Source: UBA2336 sp964419145 (GTDB lineage: Bacteria; Bacteroidota; Bacteroidia; Cytophagales; Cyclobacteriaceae). Taken from it: a stretch of DNA of 64,000 nucleotides. Numbering within the stretch: the stretch's first letter is position 1; every line of letters starts with the position of its first letter. Positions 17,233 to 25,214 of the stretch are shown one piece after another. The DNA is taken from positions 124,001-188,000 of the forward strand of contig CAYQOM010000005.1 in assembly GCA_964419145.1 (NCBI GenBank), written 5' to 3'. A model generated the notes under the pieces. It was not told the DNA's origin. It saw nothing but the letters and a program-made list of their open reading frames with translations, and ran no database searches. Both the position numbers and the translations under genes were made by a program.

Positions 17233-17320
17233 TTAACCACAGAGATCACAGAGGAAATGCACACAGAGAACGCAGAGATTGCTAGAGCTAGAGGTGTGTT
17301 GTCAACTGCTCACTGTCCAC
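17233..17320. repeat. dispersed-type repeat with CACAGAG units
   Basis: The gap between the ABC gene and lpxA holds TTAACCACAGAG followed by three further (C)ACAGAG/GCAGAG units spaced 9-15 bp apart (17233-17278), then GTGTTGTCAACTGCTCACTGTCC (17297 onward). These are low-information short-unit repeats, not coding. Confidence 0.55.
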
Positions 17321-17325
17321 TAATC

Positions 17326-18114
17326 TCAGTCCCCCAACCCATAACCTTTCATGATGCCACGCTCGGAAGATCGGATAAAGTTAATAATGTAATCCCGCTC
17401 TTCACTTTGTGGAACTGATTCGGCAATCATATCAAGCGCTTTGGTGTTGTTGATGCCCTTCATGAAAATGTACCGGTAGATTTCTTGAATCTCTCCGATT
17501 TTTTCTGAGGAAAATCCCCTGCGTCTTAACCCAACGGAATTTATTCCCGCATACGCTAACGGTTCACGAGCAGCTTTGGTGTAAGGAGGCACATCTTTAC
17601 GAACCAGTGAACCTCCGGAAATCATGACGTGTGCACCCACTTTTACAAACTGATGCAGTGCACTTGCTCCGCCAATAATCGCCCAGTCGTCAATGGTAAC
17701 ATGCCCGGCAACCTGAACCGTGTTAACCAATATGCAATTGTTGCCGATGATACAATCATGGGCTACATGCACATACGCCATCAACAGGCAATTCTTACCA
17801 ATAACGGTTTTGAATTTATCGTGCGTGCCACGACTGATGGTTACGCATTCGCGGATTACGGTATTATCCCCAATGAATGTCTCAGTTTTTTCTCCGGCAA
17901 ACTTCAGGTCTTGCGGAATAGCAGAAATGGAAGCACCCGGATAAACTTTTACATTTTTTCCAATGCGGGCGCCATCAAAAATTACTGCGTTTGGACCAAT
18001 CCAACTGCCATCATCAATAACCACATCAGCGGCAATGGTGGCAAAGGGTTCAATGGTAACATCCTTGCCAATTTTGGCATCCGGATGAACGTTGGCTAGG
18101 GGATGGTAACTCAT
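17326..18114 (-). CDS. lpxA: acyl-ACP--UDP-N-acetylglucosamine O-acyltransferase
   Basis: LpxA adds the first 3-hydroxyacyl chain to UDP-GlcNAc, starting lipid A synthesis. The 262-residue protein is a left-handed beta-helix with hexapeptide repeats (IGKDVTIEPFATIAADVVI and onward); the catalytic His is in YVHVAHDCIIG, near residue 125. The C-terminal helical part includes the GINSVGLRRRGFS segment. Its start overlaps the lpxC/fabZ stop by 4 bp (ATGA type), so the two are translationally coupled. Confidence 0.95.
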   Translation of the reverse strand: MSYHPLANVHPDAKIGKDVTIEPFATIAADVVIDDGSWIGPNAVIFDGARIGKNVKVYPGASISAIPQDLKFAGEKTETFIGDNTVIRECVTISRGTHDKFKTVIGKNCLLMAYVHVAHDCIIGNNCILVNTVQVAGHVTIDDWAIIGGASALHQFVKVGAHVMISGGSLVRKDVPPYTKAAREPLAYAGINSVGLRRRGFSSEKIGEIQEIYRYIFMKGINNTKALDMIAESVPQSEERDYIINFIRSSERGIMKGYGLGD

Positions 18115-19508
18115 GAGTCTTTACGAACGATACTGGCCGTCATGGTTCCTTCACAAACTAATGTATTGCCTACAAATGCACGGCCGTACATTTTAGCAAT
18201 ACCTCGTTTAATGGGTGCCAGCAGGTCGCACTGAATCACCAGTGTATCGCCCGGCAACACCATCTTTCTGAATCTGAAATTTTCTATTCCTAAAAAGTAA
18301 GTCCAGTAGTTTTCCGGATCGGGTACGGTGCTCATCACCAATATACCACCAATCTGCGCCATGGCTTCTACCTGCAGTACGCCAGGCATAACCGGATTTC
18401 CAGGGAAGTGTCCTTGAAAGTAGGGTTCGTTGGCGGTAACGTTCTTAACACCGGCTACGCTTTCATTATCCAGGTAAATGATTTTGTCGATGAGCAGAAA
18501 AGGATAACGATGCGGTAAGGTTTGCTTGATTTTGTTAATGTCCATTACCGGTGGAAGACTCGGATTGTACTTTGGTCTTCCTTTCTTATCGGCTTCGGCC
18601 ATGGCTTTCTTCAACTTCTTGGCGAAAGCCACATTAGCTGCGTGCCCGGGGCGTGCAGCCAGCACCTGAGCTTTCAACGGTCTTCCAGCCAACGCCAGGT
18701 CACCTACGATGTCAAGCAGTTTATGGCGGGCGGGTTCGTTTTTATAGCGAAGTTCAATGTTGTTCAAAATGCCTTCATGCTTAACGGCAACTTTTGGTTT
18801 ACCGAGCATCTTGGCGATGTTGTCCAACTCATCTTCACGTACCACACGATCAACAATTACAATAGCATTGTTTAAGTCACCACCACGAATGAGGTTGTTT
18901 TTATACAACATCTCCAACTCGTGCAAAAAGCAGAAGGTACGGCAAGAGGCGATTTCCTTTTCAAACTGGCGGATGTCGGTAATGGAAGCATGCTGACTTC
19001 CCAATACGGGTGAGTTATAGTCGATCATTACCGTTACCCGATAATCGTCTAATGGCAATGCGGCAATTTCAACGTTGCGTGGAATTTCACGATAGAAGAT
19101 TGGCTCCTGTACTTCAAAGAAATCGCGTAGAGCATTTTGTTCTTCGGTGCCAACCGATTTTAAAGTTTCCACAAACTCGATGGAACTTCCATCCATAATC
19201 GGACACTCAGGTCCGTCAAGCTGAATCAGTACATTGTCGATTTCCAGTCCGACTAAGGCAGCCAGGGTGTGTTCGATCGTACTTACGCGAGCACCGCTTT
19301 GTTCAATGGTTGTTCCACGCGATACATCTACTACGTTGTCGCAATCCGCATCAATAATAGGTGATCCGGGTAGGTCTACCCGTTGAAACTTTATTCCATG
19401 GTTCGGCTTGGCCGGCACAAAGGTCATGTTTGTTTTGGCACCCGTATGCAGCCCCACACCCGATAAGGATACCGATTTTTGAATCGTCTGTTGTTTGATA
19501 TTCAGCAT
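18111..19508 (-). CDS. bifunctional UDP-3-O-acyl-GlcNAc deacetylase / 3-hydroxyacyl-ACP dehydratase
   Basis: A 465-residue fusion typical of Bacteroidota. Residues 1 to about 305 are LpxC, the zinc deacetylase that commits to lipid A: zinc ligands in IEHTLAAL (His near 78) and in RHKLLDIVGDLAL. Residues about 320-465 are FabZ, which dehydrates 3-hydroxyacyl-ACP in fatty acid elongation: HRYPFLLIDKI and HFPGNPVMPGVLQVEAMAQ. Fusion keeps the two enzymes that compete for hydroxyacyl-ACP in fixed ratio. A full promoter lies just upstream (19529-19561). Confidence 0.95.
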   Translation of the reverse strand: MLNIKQQTIQKSVSLSGVGLHTGAKTNMTFVPAKPNHGIKFQRVDLPGSPIIDADCDNVVDVSRGTTIEQSGARVSTIEHTLAALVGLEIDNVLIQLDGPECPIMDGSSIEFVETLKSVGTEEQNALRDFFEVQEPIFYREIPRNVEIAALPLDDYRVTVMIDYNSPVLGSQHASITDIRQFEKEIASCRTFCFLHELEMLYKNNLIRGGDLNNAIVIVDRVVREDELDNIAKMLGKPKVAVKHEGILNNIELRYKNEPARHKLLDIVGDLALAGRPLKAQVLAARPGHAANVAFAKKLKKAMAEADKKGRPKYNPSLPPVMDINKIKQTLPHRYPFLLIDKIIYLDNESVAGVKNVTANEPYFQGHFPGNPVMPGVLQVEAMAQIGGILVMSTVPDPENYWTYFLGIENFRFRKMVLPGDTLVIQCDLLAPIKRGIAKMYGRAFVGNTLVCEGTMTASIVRKDS

Positions 19509-19528
19509 GTCTATCCGTAAAAAGATGG

Positions 19529-19561
19529 CAAATTTAACCCCGAATAGGGGGATAATCCAAA
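19529..19561 (-). promoter_or_regulatory. promoter of lpxC/fabZ-lpxA
   Basis: Read on the minus strand: TTTG (19561-19558), 21-bp spacer, TAAATTTG (19536-19529). This matches the Bacteroidota -33/-7 consensus exactly and predicts a leader of about 17 nt before the ATG at 19508. It separates lpxC/fabZ-lpxA from the upstream lpxD as an independently started unit. Confidence 0.7.
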
Positions 19562-19615
19562 CCCTATTGAAAAGGGCCTTTTCTGAATGATTACAACGTT
19601 TTAGCGGAAGATTTT

Positions 19616-20674
19616 CTATTCCGTTGCTGATTCAACGGTTTTGCCGTGAACCTTCTTTTCGAGCTCTCTCAGCCGGTCGTTCAGGTCGGGAAGACGTTTG
19701 AAGACGGCATACGATCGAAAGTATTCTTTAACATCAAATGCGGGGTATCCGATAATTTTCACTCCTTCATCCTTAATGGACTTGGAGATACCCGATTGTG
19801 CGCCAATGCCCGTTTTGTTTGCAATAACAAGATGACCGGCAATACCTACCTGTCCGGCAATAACACATTGCTCACCAATTTTGGTTGAACCGGAAACACC
19901 CGACTGAGCTGCCATTACGGTGTTCTTGCCCACTTCAACGTTGTGGGCTATCTGAATCAGGTTGTCCAGTTTTACTCCTTGCCGGATGATGGTGGCATCA
20001 CCATAAAGTGTGGCACAATCAATAACCGTGTTAGCCCCAATAACCACATCGTCTTCAATGATCACATTACCCATTTGGGGTATCGACTTATAAGTACCAT
20101 CAGCTTGCGGTGCAAAACCAAATCCATCGCTACCGATAACTGCACCTGCATGCAGTACGCAGTTGTTACCGATTTTCGTATCGGCATACAGTTTAACATT
20201 AGGGTGGAGAATAACGTTGTTGCCGATCACAGAATTGTCGCCTATGAATACATGTGGATAAATTTTTACATTGTCGCCAATTTTTACATTGTTGCCAATG
20301 TAGGAGAAGGCGCCTCTGTAAATATTTTTTCCTGTTGAGCTGTTGCCGCCAATAAAAGATGGTTCTTCGATTCCGGCTTTCTGAAAACTTACGAGGCGGT
20401 GATATTCTTCCAATAAAACCGTGAAACTGCTGTATGGATTGTCTACCAGAATAAGGACAGACTGAATGGGTTTACGTGGCTTGAAATCCTTGCTGACGAT
20501 AACTGCCGAGGCCTGTGTGGTGTAAATGTAGTTTTCGTATTTCGGATTGGAGAGAAAAGCAATCTGACCATTCTTTGCATCCTGTATTTTAGCCAGCATG
20601 CGAATTTTGGCATTCCCATCTCCCTGAACTTCTCCGCCAAGCATGGCAGCGATCTGACTAACGGTAAACTCCAT
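19616..20674 (-). CDS. lpxD: UDP-3-O-(3-hydroxyacyl)glucosamine N-acyltransferase
   Basis: LpxD adds the second hydroxyacyl chain in lipid A synthesis. The 352-residue protein has an N-terminal uridine-binding domain (residues 1-100) and a hexapeptide-repeat beta-helix; the catalytic His is within LDNLIQIAHNVEVGKNT. Length is normal. It lies 107 bp upstream of lpxC/fabZ; its own -7 box is at 20720-20713. Confidence 0.95.
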   Translation of the reverse strand: MEFTVSQIAAMLGGEVQGDGNAKIRMLAKIQDAKNGQIAFLSNPKYENYIYTTQASAVIVSKDFKPRKPIQSVLILVDNPYSSFTVLLEEYHRLVSFQKAGIEEPSFIGGNSSTGKNIYRGAFSYIGNNVKIGDNVKIYPHVFIGDNSVIGNNVILHPNVKLYADTKIGNNCVLHAGAVIGSDGFGFAPQADGTYKSIPQMGNVIIEDDVVIGANTVIDCATLYGDATIIRQGVKLDNLIQIAHNVEVGKNTVMAAQSGVSGSTKIGEQCVIAGQVGIAGHLVIANKTGIGAQSGISKSIKDEGVKIIGYPAFDVKEYFRSYAVFKRLPDLNDRLRELEKKVHGKTVESATE

Positions 20675-20709
20675 AGGTGTTTAGTTGCAGGAAAGTTGGG
20701 TTTGACTGT

Positions 20710-21953
20710 TTACAAAGATACATTTTTAGGCCAGCAGAGGTAGTTTTTTTTGACGATTTTACTGATGGCCTTAATACTGGGTAAATCCGAGGCATGGGCA
20801 ATATCCAGTACTTCGCCACTTTTCATCAATACGTTAATCTTCTGTCCTTCTGTATAGGCTTCATTTGAAACGGTACCATGTGAAAACAGGTAAGGTGTTT
20901 CCGACCGAAGTGTGTTGTAGGTTTTGGTAATCTCCTCACGCACCTTATCTACATATGTTTTTTGTATGGGTTGGCTGCTTAACATAATCCTGAAGAGGTT
21001 ACGCTGATAGAGCATGGTTGCCAAGGTTGAAAGAATCTGGTCATTGTGGTTCAGCCAGAATTTAATGGCACCCCATATATCCTGATCGTCAAGTTTGCCA
21101 AAATAATTGAGTACTTCAGGTTTGTCCTTAAAATCCTGTAGCGTTGCGTTGTGTTTTAAAAAATAAAGCAAAGCTTCACTGGCAGGCACTTGTTCACCAG
21201 CCTTAACCAGGTGTTGGGCTCGCTTAATCAAGTTAACCACCATGCGTTCGGCACTTACTGTTGTTTTATGCAAGTACACTTGCCAATACATCAGTCTACG
21301 AGCATTTAAAAAGTTTTCAATGCTGTAGATCCCTTTCTCTTCGACCACAAGTTGATCATCATGCACGGTGAGCATGGCAATAATTCGGTCAACACCAATG
21401 GTGCCTTCCGGTACTCCGCTAAAAAAACAATCGCGCATCAGGTAATCAAGCCGGTCAATATCCAACNNNNNNNNNNATCCAACTGACTGGCGATTAACTG
21501 GTGAAATAATTTTCGTTCATAACCGTTTCTGAAAATCTTTAATGCCAGATCAAGCGAACCATTTAACTGCCTGTTCAGTTGTTGCATGAATAGGTAGGAA
21601 AGACTCTCATGCCGGATTCCGGTCAGCAATGAATCTTCAAGCGCATGCGAGAAGGGGCCGTGGCCAATATCGTGTAAGAGCACGGCAATCAAAGATGCTT
21701 CATACTCTTTGTTGTTTATAGCTATGCCTTTGCTTCGCAAGCTATCGAGTACGCGACCCATCAGGTGAAGGGCTCCTAAGGCATGTTGAAAGCGTGTGTG
21801 TTGAGCCGAGGGGTAAACAAAATCGGTAAGCCCCAGTTGCTTCACGTGCCGTAACCGCTGAAACCAGGGATGCTCAATAATATCGAAGATCAGCTCTCCT
21901 GGAATCTTGATAAATCCGTAAACCGGATCGTTGATTATTTTCTTTTTATTCAA
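20710..21953 (-). CDS. HD domain phosphohydrolase, interrupted by an assembly gap
   Basis: The N-terminal part is at 21477-21953 and the C-terminal part at 20710-21466, separated by ten Ns. The HD motif LLHDIGHGPFSHALE identifies a dNTPase/YdhJ-like metal-dependent phosphohydrolase, and the later DIDRLDYLMRDCFFSGV is also typical of the family. Both flanks of the Ns carry the same 7-mer (atccaac at 21460-21466 and 21477-21483). Removing the Ns and one copy gives 1227 nt, exactly 409 codons, and reads ASQLDIDRLDYL through the join. So the gene is very likely intact, 408 aa, and the gap is artificial. Substrate unknown. It is divergent from porX. Confidence 0.88.
20713..20720 (-). promoter_or_regulatory. 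-7 promoter box of lpxD
   Basis: On the minus strand this reads TATCTTTG, an exact TAnnTTTG match, about 38 bp before the lpxD ATG and overlapping the last codons of the HD gene. The -33 element is not clear. Confidence 0.45.
21467..21476. other. assembly gap (10 N)
   Basis: Ten Ns inside the HD gene. The 7-bp duplication on both sides suggests two contigs that really overlap and were joined by a fixed-length spacer. Confidence 0.97.
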
Positions 21954-21993
21954 GAGAGCGGTTGAGATTAATTACCTTCGTAAAAATTTAGAT

Positions 21994-23556
21994 ATGCAAA
22001 GATATAGCATTTTGTGGGCCGATGATGAGATTGATTTATTGAAACCTCATATTTTGTTTCTGGAACAACGGGGATACGACATCACACCGATTAACAATGG
22101 TTCAGATGCCGTTGAACTGGCCAACGAGAAACATTTTGATGTGGTTTTTCTGGATGAAAATATGCCGGGGATGTCTGGTCTGGAGGCGTTGGATCAGATT
22201 AAAGCCAGCAAACCCAATCTTCCGGTGGTTATGATTACTAAGAACGAGGAGGAGCATATCATGGAAGAAGCGATTGGTTCGCAGATTGCTGATTATTTGA
22301 TTAAGCCGTTAAATCCCAACCAGATTTTACTTTCTGTAAAGAAAATTCTGGATAACAAAAGGTTGATTATTGAGAAGACAAACCTTTCTTACCAACAAGA
22401 GTTTAGAAAGATCAGCATGGCGTTTATGGACGACATGAATCATGAACAATGGGCTGACATATATAAAAAACTTGTGCACTGGGAATTGCAACTCGATCAA
22501 TCTGATAATGAAGATATGAGTGAAGTTTTGGAGATGCAGAAGATTGAGGCCAATGCCAACTTTGCCAAATTTGTTATCAAGAATTATGAAAAGTGGCTTA
22601 ACGATGCAAATGCCGATAAGCCGTTGTTGTCGCATCAGTTGTTAAAAAAGAAAGTACTTCCGGCATTAGGTAAAGATGTTCCTGTGTTTTTGGTCGTGAT
22701 TGATAATTTAAGGTTTGATCAGTGGAAGATGATTGAGCCGATCATTGATGACTACTTCACCGTAACCGGTGAGGAAACATATTATTCCATTCTACCCACT
22801 ACAACGGCTTATGCGCGTAATGCTATTTTCTCGGGTATGATGCCCAGCGAAATGGCTAAAAGTCAACCCGATTTATGGGTAGGTGAAGATGAGGATGAAG
22901 GAAAGAATAATTTCGAAGATGAGTTTCTTGGAAAGCAATTGAAGCGAAATAACATCAACGCAAAGTTTTCTTATCACAAAATCAAAAACCTGGAGGAAGG
23001 ACGATCGCTGGCGGACACGGTGAATAATCTCTTTCAAAATAACTTCAATGTTATCGTGTACAATTTTGTGGATATGCTTTCCCATGCCCGAACAGATATG
23101 GCTATGATTCGTGAATTGGCTCCGGATGAGTCTGCGTATCGTTCCATAACGCGCTCATGGTTTTTACATTCGCCATTGCTCGATATTCTGAAAACCATAT
23201 CCGAACGAAAGGCGCAAGTAATTATCACCACCGATCACGGTACCATCCGCGTAAAGCGACCGTTTAAGATTGTGGGCGATAGAAGCGTGAACACAAATCT
23301 CCGCTACAAGCAAGGAAAAAATCTTGGCTATGATGGGGGCAAAGTAATGGAAGTTAACAAGCCCGAGCGATTATTCTTACCGAAAATGAATGTGTCCACT
23401 AGCTATGTGTTCGCCACCGAGGATCAGTTTTTCGCTTATCCAAACAACTACAATTACTATGTTAACTTCTATAAGGATACATTTCAGCATGGCGGAGTGA
23501 GCCTGGAGGAGATGATAATCCCGTTAATTTTCTTAAATTCGAAGAATGCAACCTGA
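21994..23556 (+). CDS. porX: PorX-type two-component response regulator with PglZ domain
   Basis: A 520-residue protein with an N-terminal receiver domain (acidic pair D10-D11, phospho-acceptor D54 in FLDENMPGMSG, Lys in LIKPLNP), a helical linker (about 125-200), and a C-terminal PglZ domain of the alkaline phosphatase superfamily (VVIDNLRFDQW, ILPTTTAYARN, VIITTDHGTI). PorX with sensor PorY controls type IX secretion; the PglZ part of characterised PorX acts on oligonucleotides. The ATG at 21994 gives the normal length. The downstream tsaE overlaps it by 11 bp. Confidence 0.93.
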   Translation: MQRYSILWADDEIDLLKPHILFLEQRGYDITPINNGSDAVELANEKHFDVVFLDENMPGMSGLEALDQIKASKPNLPVVMITKNEEEHIMEEAIGSQIADYLIKPLNPNQILLSVKKILDNKRLIIEKTNLSYQQEFRKISMAFMDDMNHEQWADIYKKLVHWELQLDQSDNEDMSEVLEMQKIEANANFAKFVIKNYEKWLNDANADKPLLSHQLLKKKVLPALGKDVPVFLVVIDNLRFDQWKMIEPIIDDYFTVTGEETYYSILPTTTAYARNAIFSGMMPSEMAKSQPDLWVGEDEDEGKNNFEDEFLGKQLKRNNINAKFSYHKIKNLEEGRSLADTVNNLFQNNFNVIVYNFVDMLSHARTDMAMIRELAPDESAYRSITRSWFLHSPLLDILKTISERKAQVIITTDHGTIRVKRPFKIVGDRSVNTNLRYKQGKNLGYDGGKVMEVNKPERLFLPKMNVSTSYVFATEDQFFAYPNNYNYYVNFYKDTFQHGGVSLEEMIIPLIFLNSKNAT

Positions 23557-24016
23557 TGGGGCAACACCAAATCTTGTATTTGACCGGGTGTCAAGTACAG
23601 GCCTTGATGAAGTAGCCAAAGCGTTGTTAAACCAGATGGGTACCCGCAGGGTGTGTGTGTTGCAGGGGGAGATGGGCTCCGGAAAAACCACATTGGTAAA
23701 GGCATTTGGAAAAGCTTTGGGAGTAGTGGATACGATGGCCAGTCCGACTTTTTCGTTGGTCAATGAGTATATCACTGCTTCGGGAGAGCGGGTTTACCAT
23801 TTTGATTTATACCGGCTAAAATCGGCAAATGAGGTTTTTGATATAGGGGCAGAGGAATATTTGTATTCTGGCCAATATTGTTTTGTTGAATGGCCTGAAA
23901 AGATTTTGACCTTACTACCTGAGGAATATGCTGAAGTACGAATTTCAGTTGAAGATGAACATCACCGAACGATAGAATTTTTGTTGCATGGCAGAAAAGA
24001 AGAAGAGCGGGTTTGA
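23546..24016 (+). CDS. tsaE: tRNA threonylcarbamoyladenosine biosynthesis ATPase TsaE
   Basis: A 156-residue P-loop ATPase needed with TsaB/TsaD for the t6A37 modification of tRNA. Walker A GEMGSGKTTL is near residues 40-49, followed by SPTFSLVNEY, HFDLYRL and the C-terminal FVEWPEK motif. It starts inside the end of porX and its end overlaps ald by 29 bp, so all three genes form one tightly packed operon. Confidence 0.94.
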   Translation: MQPDGATPNLVFDRVSSTGLDEVAKALLNQMGTRRVCVLQGEMGSGKTTLVKAFGKALGVVDTMASPTFSLVNEYITASGERVYHFDLYRLKSANEVFDIGAEEYLYSGQYCFVEWPEKILTLLPEEYAEVRISVEDEHHRTIEFLLHGRKEEERV

Positions 24017-25211
24017 AACCTTAGCCCGTGCCAGTCTGGCACCCCAGGAACAATTGATGGCCGTGAAAAAGGGAAAGCATTCTTTTTTTCTGGGATTGCC
24101 AAGAGAGATTTCCCTTCAGGAAAATCGCATAACGCTTACACCTGATGCCGTTGCGTTATTGGTGAATAATGGTCATGAGATTTGGGTAGAGACCAAAGCA
24201 GGAATTGGATCAAAGTTCAGCGATCAGCAATACAGTGAAGCAGGTGCCAAGATTGTTTATTCACCACAGGAAGTCTATAAAGCCGATGTGATTCTGAAGA
24301 TTGAGCCGCCCACCCTTGAAGAGATCGAGTATATGCGACCGGGACAAACGTTGATCTCCGCGTTGCAGCTAGGGCACCTTCCGGTAGAGTCCATTCAGGC
24401 CATGTTGAAGAAGAAAGTCACTGCACTGGCATACGAGTTTATTGAAGATAAAGTGGGAGGTATGCCGATCATCCGTGCCATGAGCGAGATAGCCGGCAGC
24501 AGCGTAATGCTGATTGCAGCCGAATACCTGAGTACGGCCAATAATGGCAAAGGTGTTATCCTGGGAGGCATTACGGGTGTACCACCAACCAAAGTTGTGA
24601 TCATTGGTGCGGGAACAGTGGCGGAATATTCTGCCCGTGCGGCTATTGGAATGGGTGCAGAGGTTCAGATTTTCGATAACCACTTGTACAAGCTGCGCAG
24701 AATAAAGCATTTACTAGGTTCGCAGGTTTATACCTCAACCATTGATACATTAACGTTGAGCGAATCACTCAAAACAACTGATGTTGTTATTGGCGCGTTG
24801 CGCGCAGAGAAAGGACGAGCCCGTGTGGTGATTACCGAAGAGATGGTGAGTAAGATGCGTCCCGATTCACTTATTATTGATTTGAGTATTGATCAGGGCG
24901 GATGCATTGAGACCTCCGAGATCACTAGCCTGAAGAAACCCGTTTTCAGAAAATACGATGTGATTCACTATTGTGTGCCCAATGTGGCATCGCGAGTGGC
25001 ACACACCGCAACAACAGCACTCAGTAATATTTTTACGCCTACTATTCTACGGGCTGCTGAAGAAGGTGGTGTGGAGGCCATGATCTATTCTCATGCCTGG
25101 TTTATGAAGGGGGTATACACCATTAAGGGAAGCCTAACCAACGAAGCGGTTGCCCGCAAGTTTGGAATGAAATTTAAGAATATTGAATTGTTACTTGCGG
25201 CAAGGTTGTAA
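23988..25211 (+). CDS. ald: alanine dehydrogenase
   Basis: A 407-residue NAD-dependent enzyme that interconverts alanine and pyruvate plus ammonia. The N-terminal domain starts GLPREISLQENRITLTPDAV; the NAD-binding site is VVIIGAGTVAEYSARAA. It has about 25 extra residues before the usual start, part of them encoded within tsaE; an internal ATG at residue 24 (MAVKKGKHSFF) could be the real start. Family assignment is secure, although close relatives in the Ald/transhydrogenase alpha family differ in substrate. Confidence 0.88.
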   Translation: MAEKKKSGFETLARASLAPQEQLMAVKKGKHSFFLGLPREISLQENRITLTPDAVALLVNNGHEIWVETKAGIGSKFSDQQYSEAGAKIVYSPQEVYKADVILKIEPPTLEEIEYMRPGQTLISALQLGHLPVESIQAMLKKKVTALAYEFIEDKVGGMPIIRAMSEIAGSSVMLIAAEYLSTANNGKGVILGGITGVPPTKVVIIGAGTVAEYSARAAIGMGAEVQIFDNHLYKLRRIKHLLGSQVYTSTIDTLTLSESLKTTDVVIGALRAEKGRARVVITEEMVSKMRPDSLIIDLSIDQGGCIETSEITSLKKPVFRKYDVIHYCVPNVASRVAHTATTALSNIFTPTILRAAEEGGVEAMIYSHAWFMKGVYTIKGSLTNEAVARKFGMKFKNIELLLAARL

Positions 25212-25214
25212 AAA

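Noticed and set aside
20710..21953. HD gene as a pseudogene or frameshift
   Set aside because: The apparent break is the ten-N gap; merging the 7-bp overlap restores one frame.
21994..23556. PglZ as part of a BREX phage-defence system
   Set aside because: The PglZ domain is fused to a receiver domain and sits beside tsaE and ald; no other BREX genes are present. PorX explains it.
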